Below, one piece after another: positions 43,579 to 52,061 of a stretch of DNA of 64,000 nt. The stretch comes from DATARH01 sp963789255 (lineage in GTDB: Bacteria > Pseudomonadota > Alphaproteobacteria > ATCC43930 > CGMCC-115725). The notes beneath the pieces were generated by a model. That model had not been told where the DNA came from and searched no databases. It was given only the letters and a program-made list of their open reading frames with translations. The DNA lies in NCBI GenBank assembly GCA_963789255.1, contig CAWBJW010000002.1, forward strand, positions 2,046,001 through 2,110,000. The letters are read 5' to 3'. Both the position numbers and the translations under genes were made by a program. Within the stretch, counting starts at the first letter, position 1. The number at the start of each line of letters is the position of its first letter.

Positions 43579-45459
43579 TCAATCCTCCGCCCGCACCTTC
43601 ACGTACGACCCCGGCGCATCCTCGATCGGCGTCAGCTTGCCGTCGCCGGGCGTTCGGGCCGGGACTTCGCCGCCGGCGTAGCGCGCGACCCAGCTCTCCC
43701 ACACCGGCCACCACGAATCCGGGTGTTGCGTCGCGCCAGCGAGCCATTCTTCGGCGGTCGGCGGGTTCTTGTCGTTTTCATAATGACCGTACTTGCTGCC
43801 GGGCGGGTTGACCACACCGGCGATGTGGCCCGACGCCGACAACACGAACTTGACGGGACCCGAATAGAGCTGCGTCGCCCTATAGGTCGAGCGCCACGGC
43901 GCGATATGGTCCTCGCGGGTCGACAAGAGAAACGCCGGGGTCTTGACCTTGCGCAGATCGATCGGCACGCCGGCGAGGGTGATGCCGCCGGGCTTTACCA
44001 GCAAGTTCTCCTGGTACATCTTGCGCAGGTAAAAGCTGTGCATCGCCGCCGGCATGCGTGTCGAATCGGCGTTCCAGTACAACAGATCGAACGGAAACGG
44101 CTGCTTGCCGAGCAGGTAATTGTTGACGACGAACGACCAGATCAGATCGTTGGCGCGCAGCATGTTGAAGGTCGTGTGCATGTCGCGAGCTTCGAGGTAG
44201 CCCTTCTTCTTCATGCGCGTTTCGAGCGCCTGCAGCTGCTCTTCGTCGATGAAGACGCTGAGCTCGCCGGCCTCAGCAAAATCGACCATCGTGACGAAAT
44301 AAGTTGCGCTCTTGACCCTGACGTCGCGCCTGGCGGCCATATAGGCGAGCGTCGCCGCGAGGAGGGTGCCGCCGAGGCAATAGCCGATGACATTGGCCGT
44401 GCGCTCGCCGGTTGCCTCATGCATCGCATCGAGCGCGGCGAGCGGCCCGGCGCGCATGTAATTCTCGAACGTCTTCGCGGCGAGATGTTCGTCGGGGTTG
44501 ACCCAGGAGATCACGAAAACCGTGTGACCCCGCCCCACCGCCCAGCCGATGAACGAATTTCGCGGGCGCAGGTCGAGGATGTAGAACTTGTTGATCCAGG
44601 GCGGGATGATCAGCAGCGGCCGGCGCTTGACCGTCGGCGTCGTCGGCGCGTACTGGATCAGTTGCATCAACTCGTTCTGGTAGACGATTTTGCCGGGGCT
44701 GGCGGCGACGTTCTCGCCGATCTTGAAGGCCGTGCCGTCGGTCATGCTGATCGCCAGGTGGCCCTTGCCGCGCTCCAGATCGTCGAGCAGGTTTTTGAGG
44801 CCGTGCACCAGGTTCTCGCCGCGGCTTTCGATCGTCGCGCGCAGCACCTCGGGGTTGGTCAACACGAAATTCGAGGGCGCGATCGCGTCGACGAACTGCC
44901 TTGTGTAGAAATCGACCTTGCGGGCGGTGCGCTCGTCGAGCCCCTCGACATTCTTGACCCTGCCCTGCAGCCAGCGGGCTGTCATCAGGTAGCTCTGCTT
45001 GATGAAGTCGAAGAGGGCGTTGTCGCTCCACGCGTGGTCGCGGAAGCGGCGGTCTTCGGGCGCGGCCTCGATCAGCTTCTCGGCATCGCCACCAAGGAAC
45101 CGCGTCGTGGTCTGCTGCCACAGCCGCATGTAGTCGTTCCACAGCGCGACCTGCGCCTCTACCAGCCGCGCCGGGTCCGCCATCATGCGCGCGGTCATCT
45201 CGAAGAAGGCTGCGCCGATCGCCGTCGGGTTCGCCATGCCGATGCCGTCCGCGCCGCCGTCGCCGCCACCTTGGCGGGACAGAAAATCGGCGACCAGACG
45301 CCGGCTCTTTTCGGCGATCTCGGCCATGTCATCAGCCATCTGGCGCGACAGATCAGCCGGGTCGGGCAAGGCGTCGGCGTGCGCCGCCGGCCCGGCGGCG
45401 GGAGCACCCCCTGGGGTGTCGCCGCCGGCGGCACTCGTGCCGCTGTCGCTCTTGCTCAT
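43579..45459 (-). CDS. phaC: Class I poly(3-hydroxyalkanoate) synthase
   Basis: About 626 residues, slightly longer than usual because of an Ala/Gly-rich N-terminus. The lipase-like box is VIGYCLGGTLLAATLAY with the catalytic Cys in place of Ser. The other triad members are in STREDHIAPW (Asp) and SASGHIAGVVNPPG (His). LLIIPPWINKFYILDLRPRN, FVISWVNPDEHLAAKTFENY and SYLMTARWLQGRVKNVEGLD are typical. It polymerises 3-hydroxyacyl-CoA at the granule surface. ATG 45459 is chosen over 45534. No phaA, phaB or phasin gene is in the window. It is divergent from the lipoprotein gene. Confidence 0.95.
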   Translation of the reverse strand: MSKSDSGTSAAGGDTPGGAPAAGPAAHADALPDPADLSRQMADDMAEIAEKSRRLVADFLSRQGGGDGGADGIGMANPTAIGAAFFEMTARMMADPARLVEAQVALWNDYMRLWQQTTTRFLGGDAEKLIEAAPEDRRFRDHAWSDNALFDFIKQSYLMTARWLQGRVKNVEGLDERTARKVDFYTRQFVDAIAPSNFVLTNPEVLRATIESRGENLVHGLKNLLDDLERGKGHLAISMTDGTAFKIGENVAASPGKIVYQNELMQLIQYAPTTPTVKRRPLLIIPPWINKFYILDLRPRNSFIGWAVGRGHTVFVISWVNPDEHLAAKTFENYMRAGPLAALDAMHEATGERTANVIGYCLGGTLLAATLAYMAARRDVRVKSATYFVTMVDFAEAGELSVFIDEEQLQALETRMKKKGYLEARDMHTTFNMLRANDLIWSFVVNNYLLGKQPFPFDLLYWNADSTRMPAAMHSFYLRKMYQENLLVKPGGITLAGVPIDLRKVKTPAFLLSTREDHIAPWRSTYRATQLYSGPVKFVLSASGHIAGVVNPPGSKYGHYENDKNPPTAEEWLAGATQHPDSWWPVWESWVARYAGGEVPARTPGDGKLTPIEDAPGSYVKVRAED

Positions 45460-45632
45460 GTCGATGTCCTCACCCCTGGCGGGCGGATCAAATGTAGTGA
45501 CGGGCGGGCGCGGATCTAATACACAGCGCTCCAATTATGCCGCCGCTTCCCGGCGTCACGGCCTGCCGCCACGGCCTGATATCGGCGCTGCGGACCGGGC
45601 AGCGGCAAGTGGCGAAGGGTAGGGTCTCGCGG

Positions 45633-46730
45633 ATGGCGTTGCGCACAGCCCGGTTTCGGCCTGGCGGCCGGCCCGGCCGGCGGAGAGCGGGGTCCGCCGG
45701 CCTCGTGCCGCTGATCGCGCTCGGCATCGTCCCCTGCATCGCCCTTTGGGGATGCAACCCGGTCGAGGCCTATCGCTCGCTGGCCGGCATCAACAGGAAC
45801 GATCCCGACCAGACCGCGCCGTTCACCCGCAATCTCGCCGAAGCTGCGGCCGGCCCCTATCCGAACCTCGCCAGCGTCCCGCCGCCGCCGATCCGCGCCA
45901 TGACCACGGCCGAGCGGCAGAAACTCGCGCAAAGCCTGATCGCCGATCGCCGGGCAACGGCAGCGGATGCCGGGCCGGCTGCGCCTCCCCTGGCGGCCGA
46001 AGCGAAACCGGCGCCGGGGTCGCCGAACGCAACCCTCGCGTCGGCACCGGCGGCGGGGCCGTCGAAGGCCCAACCGCCGAGCCGTGCCGCCGCCGCACTT
46101 GGCCGAACTGCGTCAAATACAGCTCCATCGGGCCGCCGCGGGGCGGACGAGCCGCCCGAGCCCGGCCCGCGCAACTCGACCCTGGAGATGCCGCAGCTGC
46201 CGCTGCTCCCCGAACCCGAGGCGGTGCGGCCGGCACCGCCCCCGCCCCCGCCGGCCTTGACGGTGGTCGCGCCGCCGCCGGTCGCGGCCCAGCCTGCGCC
46301 CGCGGCGCTTGCCAGCGCCACGCCGCAGCCGGCCCCGCCGGTCCCGGACCTGGCGCCGATCGCGCCGCCGCCCGCTGCCGGCAAGACCGGCAAGACCGAG
46401 CCGAAACGTGCGCCGGCCGCCACCACTGTCGCGAGGCTCGAAGGGCCGGGCGCCGCAGGTGCGCCGGACCGCCAGGACCGCGCGCAGATCGAACGGGTGG
46501 CGGCGCTCTACAAGAAGAAACCGGGCACCGTGCGGGTGCTCGCCTATGCCGCCGCGCCGACAGCCGGTGGCGATCCGCTCGACACCTACCACGCCGCCCT
46601 CGAGCGCGCGCAGGCCGTCGCCCAGGCCTTGGCCGATGCCGGCATTCCCGCCGGCAAGATCCAGACTGCCGCGGCGCCCGCGGCCGACGCGTCCGCCGCC
46701 GGCCGGGTCGAGATCCAGTTCGCCCAGTGA
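45633..46730 (+). CDS. Proline-rich lipoprotein with an OmpA-like C-terminal domain
   Basis: About 365 residues from ATG 45633 (AAGGGTAGGG upstream). A hydrophobic stretch LVPLIALGIVPCIALWGC fits a lipobox, with Cys as lipidation site, followed by NPVEAYRSLAGINRNDPDQT. The centre (about 110-280) is Pro/Ala-rich and disordered, suiting a spacer across the periplasm. The end (IERVAALYKKKPGTVRVLAY, then HAALERAQAVAQALADAGIP) has the alpha/beta OmpA-like pattern but lacks the classic Asp/Arg peptidoglycan-binding pair. It is 40 bases upstream of hom. Function unknown; probably envelope-structural. Confidence 0.75.
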   Translation: MALRTARFRPGGRPGRRRAGSAGLVPLIALGIVPCIALWGCNPVEAYRSLAGINRNDPDQTAPFTRNLAEAAAGPYPNLASVPPPPIRAMTTAERQKLAQSLIADRRATAADAGPAAPPLAAEAKPAPGSPNATLASAPAAGPSKAQPPSRAAAALGRTASNTAPSGRRGADEPPEPGPRNSTLEMPQLPLLPEPEAVRPAPPPPPPALTVVAPPPVAAQPAPAALASATPQPAPPVPDLAPIAPPPAAGKTGKTEPKRAPAATTVARLEGPGAAGAPDRQDRAQIERVAALYKKKPGTVRVLAYAAAPTAGGDPLDTYHAALERAQAVAQALADAGIPAGKIQTAAAPAADASAAGRVEIQFAQ

Positions 46731-46770
46731 CCCGCGCTTTGACCGCCGAACCCCGCATGGAAACCTGCCT

Positions 46771-48065
46771 GTGAAACCAACTCTGAAAGTCGCCGTCGCC
46801 GGGCTTGGCACGGTTGGCGCCGGAACGTTGCAGTCTGTTGGAACGCCAGGCAGAGCTGCTCGCCGCGCGCGCCGGCCGCCGCATCGTCGTCGCCGCGGTG
46901 TCGGCGCGCGACCGCCGGCGGGACCGCGGCGTCGATCTGTCGGCGGTGCGCTGGTACGAAGACGCGGTCGCAATGGCGGGCGACCCGGAAATCGACGCGG
47001 TCGTCGAGCTGATCGGCGGCGCCGACGGGGTGGCGCTCGACATCATCGAAACCGCGCTCGCCGGCGGCAAGCACGTCGTCACCGCCAACAAGGCGCTGAT
47101 GGCCGAGCATGGCACCCGCCTTGCCATGCGCGCCGAGGCGGCCGGGGTCGCGCTCGCGTTCGAGGCGGCGGTCGCCGGCGGCATCCCGGTGATCAAGACG
47201 TTGCGCGAGAGCCTCGCCGGCAACCGGCTCTCACGCGTTTACGGCATCCTCAACGGCACGTCGAACTATATCCTGACGACGATGCGCGAGGGCGGGCGCG
47301 AGTTTGCCGAGGTGCTGGGCGAAGCGCAGAAGCTCGGCTACGCCGAAGCCGATCCGAGCTTCGACATCGACGGCGTTGACGCCGCGCACAAGCTGGCGAT
47401 CCTGGCGAGCGTGGCGTTCGGCCGCCCGGTCGATCTCGCCGGCGTCTACACCGAGGGGATCCGCCACATCTCGCGGCTCGACATCGATTTTGCCGAGGAG
47501 CTTGGCTATCGCATCAAGCTGCTCGGCATCGCCCGGCTGACCGAGAACGGCCTCGAACAACGCGTCCACCCGTGCATGGTGCCGCGAGGAACGCCGATCG
47601 CCGCGGTCGAGGGGGTGTTCAACGCCGTCGTCGCCGAAGGCGATTTCGTCGGACGGGTGGTGCTGGAGGGGCGCGGCGCCGGGGCGTTTCCGACCGCGTC
47701 CGCGGTCGCCGCCGATCTCGTCGACATCGCCGCCGGGCGCCACGTCGCGCCGTTCGGGGTACCGGCCGCTTCCCTCGCCGCGCTGCCCGGCGCGCCGATA
47801 GAACGCCACCAGGGGGCGTATTACATCAGGTTGATGGTCGTCGATCAGCCCGGGGTCATCGCCGATGTCGCGGCGGCGCTGCGCGACCAGCAGGTCTCGA
47901 TGGAATTGATGATCCAGCGCGGCCGCGCGCCGGGCGAAGCGGTGCCGGTGGTGCTGACGACGCACGTCACCGTCGAGGCGGCGATGCGCCGGGTGCTCGA
48001 CGGGATCGCCGCGCTCGAACTCGGTGATCGAGCCGCCGCGCATGATCCGCATCGAGGATTTTTAG
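46771..48065 (+). CDS. hom: Homoserine dehydrogenase with two frame breaks
   Basis: The reading starts at GTG 46771: VKPTLKVAVAGLGTVGAGTL (NAD(P) motif). One extra T at about 46834 breaks the frame; the next frame continues LLERQAELLAARAGRRIVVA, VELIGGADGVAL, VTANKALMAEHG, GILNGTSNYILTTM, GYAEADPSFDIDGVDAAHKL (catalytic Lys and Asp) and an ACT domain YYIRLMVVDQPGVIADVAAA. A second extra base at about 48023-48024 breaks it again; the third frame ends VIEPPRMIRIEDF with TAG at 48063-48065. Correcting both gives 430 residues, the normal size. It makes homoserine for Met, Thr and Ile synthesis. It is normally needed for prototrophy, which favours sequence error. Confidence 0.93.
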
Positions 48066-48095
48066 TTTGTCACCACAAAGCCACGAGCGCCGCGA

Positions 48096-48877
48096 CTAGG
48101 CCGTGTGGACGGATTTGACCAAGATGAACGTGCAAGCGAGGGAAACGAAGGCAGCGAAGTTCTGCGCGGTCTTCTCGCAGCGCAAGGCGATGCGTTTGAA
48201 GCGCTTGAGCTTGCCGTTGCCGTGCTCGATGTGGGCGCGTCCGGCGTAGAGGATTTTGGGAAAGAAGGCGGGCTTGTGTTTGGTGTTCTCGCGGTAGGGG
48301 ATGACGGGGCAGATGCCGCGACGGCGCGCCGCCTCCCGGTTGGCCTTGGCGTGGTGGCCCTTGTCGCCGAGAACGGCGCGCGGCGTGATGTCCGGGCCGA
48401 TGTCGGGCAGGAGTGCGAAATTGCGGCTGTCGCTGGCCTCGCCGCCGGTCAGATGGAAGGCCAACGGCAAGCCGTCGAAATCGGTCTTCAGGTGGATTTT
48501 GGTGGAAAACCCGCCGCGCGAGCGGCCGAGGGCCTGGCGTTGCTGCCCCCTTTTGCGCCGGCCGCCGAGACATGGGCGCGCACGATCGTCGAATCGACCA
48601 TCTGGACGAGGTGGGCGGTGCCGCTCATCCCGGCCAAAATCGCCAGCATCGCCTCGAAGACGCCCTGCTGGCTGAGCCGCCAAAACCGTTTCCATACGCT
48701 GTTCCAATTGCCAAATTCCGCCGGCAAGGCTCGCCAGGTGATGTTGTGAACCGCGAAAAAGTGCAGCGCCTCCAGGAACTTGCGGTCGTCCCGCCCCTTG
48801 TCGCCGCGGCGCGGGCGCGCCGCCCGAAACGCGTCGACCACAATCCCCCAATCGGCGTCCGTCATCTTCGTCAGCAT
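48096..48877 (-). CDS. IS5-family transposase, second copy (orfA plus orfB through -1 frameshift)
   Basis: The sequence is the same as the copy at 17343-18124, from the MLTKMTDADWG start to the TAG stop formed with the flanking TA. All motifs (VDSTIVRAH, GDKGHHAK, YAGRAHIEHGNGKLKRFKR) and the AAAAGGGGG slip site are kept. The coding part is whole, but the upstream 87 bases of the element, including its right terminal repeat, are gone, so the promoter and transposition in cis should be lost. Confidence 0.88.
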
Positions 48878-48883
48878 GCTCGG
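48099..48883 (-). mobile_element. Truncated IS5-family (IS427-like) element, second copy
   Basis: The left end GGCCGTGTGGAC with TA before it (48097-48098) is intact. Identity with the first copy stops at 48883, within the sequence just after the orfA start; the following TTTGGGGAAGCCGGCC is unrelated and no right terminal repeat is found. It lies 31 bases after the hom stop and before the glycosyltransferase stop, at the edge of the broken capsule locus. Confidence 0.9.
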
Positions 48884-48972
48884 TTTGGGGAAGCCGGCCA
48901 TGCCGGCCGCCTGAGATCCCGCGCGCCCCCGAAGCCTGGGCGCCGCCGCCGGCGCGCTGAGCGTTAGCGCGG

Positions 48973-50436
48973 TCAGCCCCCGACCTTCTGTCCCGGGTTC
49001 GGCTGGACCGGGCCGCGCGAGCGGTCGCGACCAAGCTCTCGGCCGCTGAGCTTGCTGTTGGCGAGCAGATAGGTCGCCTTGTTGGTTTCGACATTGAACT
49101 CGGGCAACCCCTCGCGGGGACGGAATTGCGGGCGGGCCATGAGGCGCTCGGCCAGTTCGAGGTGGTTGCCGATGTCGAAGAACTCGACCGCGTTCTCGTG
49201 ATATTCGGCAAATTCGAGAAAGGTGTGGGTGCGCGAGGCGACGATGCGGCAGCCGAGCTCCAGGGCTTGCGAGATCGGTCCCGACGACGATTGCCCGACT
49301 TCGAGATACGGGAAGAGGACCGCATCGCAGATCGCCATGCCGCTCAAGAAATCGGCTTCGCCGAGCGCACCCATGAAGTGGATGCGCGCCGATAGATCGC
49401 GCGGGTGCGGCCCCAACAGCTCGCGCAGGCCCTGGTCGGCGGCAACCGTGAGCGGCGGACCGCTCTCCATCCCGGCCGCGCCGAGCCGGTCGTAAAGCGT
49501 CGTGTCGATATAGGCATCATCGAACAGCGATGAGATGTAGGGGTGTCGCGGCTGGCGCGGCGCAATCTCCTGCGGGTGAATGCCGCCGAAGATCAGCAGA
49601 TGGTAGTTGGTCGGCAGGTATTGCAACGCCTTGATGGCTGTCGCGATCCCCTTGTACTCGTTGAGAAAACCGAAGACGCCGACAAGCGCGGCGTCGCCCG
49701 GCAAATCGTCGAGCATGGGAAATCGCTGCCGCGAGGCGCCGCTGCGGATGGCGTCAACCTCGCCGGCTCCGAGGTAGGACAGCGGATGATCGAATACCTG
49801 CGTTATGCCGTAGAGATGCTTGGCATCATGTAGGTCGCGCCGATTGTGAACGATCGCATTGACCGGCTTATGGCGCTGCATGCGGCGCAATTGGCGGGCG
49901 ATCCCGCAGGACAGCAGGTAATGTCGACGAAACTCCGCTTGCATGCGGGCGGCGGTCTTGAACTTCAATGTCGTTAGCGCCTTGGCAAACGCCGCCGCGT
50001 TGAAGACCGGCGGCATCAGCAGCGAGTGAAACGTGACCGACAAGCGCGGCGCCGCCGCGGTGAGCCAGCAGAACCGTCGGTGAATGTCGCTGCCGCGGCG
50101 CCCCAGCGTGCCGTGTTCGAGTTGCAGGTTAACGACGTCGAAATGCCGGATTGCGCGGCAGATTTCCTTGATGTGCTGATCTGCGACCTTGCGGACGCGG
50201 CGATGCGTGCTGCGCAGCAGATACTGGTCGAGATCGAACACGGTGATGTCGAACGCCCCGCTCAGCTGGCGCCGCAGCGCGGCGGTGTAGGCCGCGATGC
50301 CGCACAGCCTGCTGCCCGTCGAGACGATGGCGAGGCTCTCCTTCGACGACGGCGGCGATGCGTGTTGACCGGGTCGCTCCGGGTAAAGCGAGGAGGCGGA
50401 GCGGAACGCAGGCATTGCCATCGTGCTCTCCATCAA
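48973..50436 (-). CDS. Glycosyltransferase family 4-like protein
   Basis: About 487 residues. The N-terminal domain has LAIVSTGSRLCGIAAYTAAL (the nucleotide-sugar transferase Gly-rich opening) and DVVNLQLEHGTLGRRGSDIH; the C-terminal domain has ALVGVFGFLNEYKGIATAIK, YHLLIFGGIHPQEI and CDAVLFPYLEVGQSSSGPIS with ALELGCRIVASRT, matching the GT-B Rossmann half with an 'E...S.SG' donor-site element. Transfer of a sugar in capsule or exopolysaccharide synthesis is likely, given the adjacent KpsE-like and ABC permease relics. The first residues (Met at 50436 or 50421) are uncertain. Confidence 0.85.
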   Translation of the reverse strand: MMESTMAMPAFRSASSLYPERPGQHASPPSSKESLAIVSTGSRLCGIAAYTAALRRQLSGAFDITVFDLDQYLLRSTHRRVRKVADQHIKEICRAIRHFDVVNLQLEHGTLGRRGSDIHRRFCWLTAAAPRLSVTFHSLLMPPVFNAAAFAKALTTLKFKTAARMQAEFRRHYLLSCGIARQLRRMQRHKPVNAIVHNRRDLHDAKHLYGITQVFDHPLSYLGAGEVDAIRSGASRQRFPMLDDLPGDAALVGVFGFLNEYKGIATAIKALQYLPTNYHLLIFGGIHPQEIAPRQPRHPYISSLFDDAYIDTTLYDRLGAAGMESGPPLTVAADQGLRELLGPHPRDLSARIHFMGALGEADFLSGMAICDAVLFPYLEVGQSSSGPISQALELGCRIVASRTHTFLEFAEYHENAVEFFDIGNHLELAERLMARPQFRPREGLPEFNVETNKATYLLANSKLSGRELGRDRSRGPVQPNPGQKVGG

Positions 50437-50461
50437 GATGCGCGGGCGGTGGGTGCGGCGG

Positions 50462-50980
50462 TCACGACACGTGATCGCGGATCGACTGCACGGTCAGACC
50501 CCCGATGCTCCAGAGCGCAAACGCTATCAGCGCAATGGTTCCGAGAGCGCGCCAGCGACGCGGATAGAGCCCTTCTTCGGGCAGGCTCGGGGGGATGAAA
50601 CTGGCGACAAAGACGTGCTGCCGATCGGCGTCGGCGCGCGCCTGGTCGAGGCTCTGCAGCGCGTGCTGATAGGCCGCTTCGGCGAATTTGCGCTTGCTTT
50701 CCAGCTCGTCGTACGAGCCGAGGACGCTCGACAGCGTGTTCTGGCGCGCCTCGTTCGGATCGGTCATTTGATGCGCCAGCGAGCGCCGCTGGGCCTCGAG
50801 CGATCGGATGCGGGCCTTGAGCACTTTGACCGAGGGGGCGTCGTCGCGCATATAGACCTTCAGCGTCGCCAGATTGGCGCTGGCCCTGACCACCGCGTCG
50901 CGCAGCCGGGTTGCGAGAGCCCCGGTGGCCTCGGCGGTCTTCGCGGGATCGATCAGGCCCTCGCGGTCGCGGAAGGCGCC
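50462..50980 (-). pseudogene. C-terminal fragment of a KpsE/BexC/CtrB-type capsule export protein
   Basis: About 170 residues remain: LIDPAKTAEATGALATRLRD, coiled-coil ATLKVYMRDDAPSVKVLKAR, then RARADADRQHVF-like text with VASFIPPSLPEEGLYPRRW and a final membrane helix GTIALIAFALWSIGGL. This is the second half of inner-membrane polysaccharide co-polymerases, normally about 370-400 residues with an N-terminal membrane helix, which is missing. The open frame runs on to 51028 but that part is only translated repeat DNA. The break coincides with a palindrome at 50976-51021, so the gene was truncated there. Confidence 0.82.
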
Positions 50981-51021
50981 CGAATACCGGGGCCATTCGG
51001 TATTAGGGCGCAGATGGGGCC
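50976..51021. repeat. Palindromic copy of the GCGCCCGAATACC repeat at the island edge
   Basis: GCGCCCGAATACC (50976-50988) faces GGTATTAGGGCGC (50999-51011), giving a near-perfect stem. Bases 50999-51021 are an inverted copy of the 23-bp repeat also found at 51370-51392 and 51985-52007. Capsule-gene similarity ends exactly here. Confidence 0.8.
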
Positions 51022-51134
51022 AGATCAAATATCTGATAGAGTTTTGGAAAATTCGAGACGACCGCGGTAATCCGTAAACATTATCGAAACCCTGTCGATA
51101 GTATGAAGTTAAGACGATCGACGGGGATCAGATA

Positions 51135-51344
51135 ATGACCGAGCCGAATTTACAAGAGACCCGCGAGCTTATGTTGGGGACATGGATCGCCGTAGCGCTG
51201 ATCGTCGAGAGTTTGATCGACGGCGGCGCGATCCCGCGCGAGGAACTTTTATGCCTACTGGCGAAAGCCGAGGAATTGGCGCAGAATCGCCGGCGTACAG
51301 CCATAGCCGGCGTGCGGCTGTTGATTGAGCGCGGATTCGGCTAG
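51135..51344 (+). CDS. Small hypothetical protein
   Basis: 69 residues: MTEPNLQETRELMLGTWIAV, ALIVESLIDGGAIPREELLC, AEELAQNRRRTAIAGVRLLI. It is helical with a moderately hydrophobic middle but not clearly a membrane protein. GACGGGGATCAGATA precedes the ATG. It is the first plus-strand gene of the island that interrupts the capsule locus, and the DNA just upstream (51020-51130) is AT-richer than average. Function unknown. Confidence 0.6.
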   Translation: MTEPNLQETRELMLGTWIAVALIVESLIDGGAIPREELLCLLAKAEELAQNRRRTAIAGVRLLIERGFG

Positions 51345-51369
51345 CGCCACCGGGCGCGACGGTCAAAGC

Positions 51370-51392
51370 GGTACTCGGGCGCAAATGGGACC
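51370..51392 (-). repeat. 23-bp repeat, second copy
   Basis: GGTACTCGGGCGCAAATGGG followed by ACC is the inverted form of the repeat at 51985-52007 with three differences. It lies between the 69-residue ORF and the small remnant at 51438. Confidence 0.7.
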
Positions 51393-51437
51393 GGGATCAA
51401 GGGTCATCGCCGATCCCATTCCGCAACAGTGGCGGCG

Positions 51438-51491
51438 ATGCAGCTTGACCTTGACGACACCGAGAAAGCCGCGCTCGCCGCGCTGACCTGA
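51438..51491 (+). pseudogene. 17-codon start remnant of a small conserved gene
   Basis: The frame gives MQLDLDDTEKAALAALT and TGA. The opening 'Md.LDLdd.EkaALaaLL' is what I recall from a very common small alphaproteobacterial ORF of about 60-70 residues that continues past this point. Here it stops after 17 codons, and the sequence then passes straight into the hairpin leader of the next gene. A truncated relic is the best reading, but the family match is from memory. Confidence 0.35.
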
Positions 51492-51493
51492 TT

Positions 51494-51525
51494 GCGCTAC
51501 CCTCCCGAAAAACGGGAGGAAGACA
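51494..51525 (+). promoter_or_regulatory. Shine-Dalgarno hairpin upstream of the 150-residue lipoprotein
   Basis: GCGCTACCCTCCCG (51494-51507) begins a stem whose CCTCCCG (51501-51507) pairs with CGGGAGG (51513-51519), loop AAAAA. The 3' arm CGGGAGGA is the ribosome site for ATG 51526. The same 14 bases GCGCTACCCTCCCG recur before the gene at 52094. The stem could hide the ribosome site and control translation (inference). Confidence 0.55.
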
Positions 51526-51978
51526 ATGCGCTATTCACCGCTCGCGATCATGCTTACCGCTGCGCTCTTGTCTGGTTGCGCCTCGATCGTGAAAGGGACG
51601 AGCCAATCTATTGCGATCACCACGCCCCCGACGACGGGTGCCCTATGCACGCTGTCGAGCAGTCAGGGCAATTGGCAACTCACGTCGCCTGGGGCAGTCA
51701 CTGTGGAAAAGAGCCAGCAAGACATACAGGTCCGGTGCGACAAGCCGGGATGGCAAGAAGGCTTCGCCACGATCCCATCGAATTTCGAGGGATGGACGGT
51801 CGGCAACATCCTACTCGGCGGGGTGATTGGTCTTGGGGTCGATGCAGCTACCGGCGCAATCAATGAGTACCCGCACGCATTCCAGGTACCTATGATTCCG
51901 GCTGCGGGCCAAACGCCGATGCCGACGCCCTATCCCGCGCCCTATCCGCCGCCGCTACCGCGCAAGCCGGGTGCCTAA
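51526..51978 (+). CDS. Small lipoprotein
   Basis: 150 residues with a lipoprotein signal (MRYSPLAIMLTAALLSGCAS, lipobox LSGC). The mature part contains IVKGTSQSIAITTPPTTGAL, PGAVTVEKSQQDIQVRCDKP, a hydrophobic Gly-rich segment NILLGGVIGLGVDAATGAIN and a Pro-rich end (PTPYPAPYPPPLPRKPGA). Sequences of this type are frequent orphan lipoproteins in proteobacteria and phages, without known function. The start is fixed by CGGGAGGAAGACA. It is the first of three small exported proteins in a row on the island. Confidence 0.82.
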   Translation: MRYSPLAIMLTAALLSGCASIVKGTSQSIAITTPPTTGALCTLSSSQGNWQLTSPGAVTVEKSQQDIQVRCDKPGWQEGFATIPSNFEGWTVGNILLGGVIGLGVDAATGAINEYPHAFQVPMIPAAGQTPMPTPYPAPYPPPLPRKPGA

Positions 51979-51984
51979 CAAGTT

Positions 51985-52007
51985 GGTCCCATCTGCGCCC
52001 GAATACC
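51985..52007 (+). repeat. 23-bp repeat, third copy
   Basis: GGTCCCATCTGCGCCCGAAT then ACC. Inverted copies are at 50999-51021 and 51370-51392. It lies just past the stop of the lipoprotein gene. Confidence 0.7.
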
Positions 52008-52061
52008 GGGTATAGCGAGGGCCTAGAATCGTCGCTCGCGCATTGCGTGCCAAGCCTGCGA

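Noticed and set aside
43723..45519. 598-residue plus-strand frame
   Set aside because: Shadow of phaC, whose active-site motifs are complete on the minus strand.
17343..48883. Composite transposon bounded by the two IS copies
   Set aside because: The interval holds housekeeping genes such as hom, phaC and thpR, and one IS end is missing, so transposition as a unit is unlikely.
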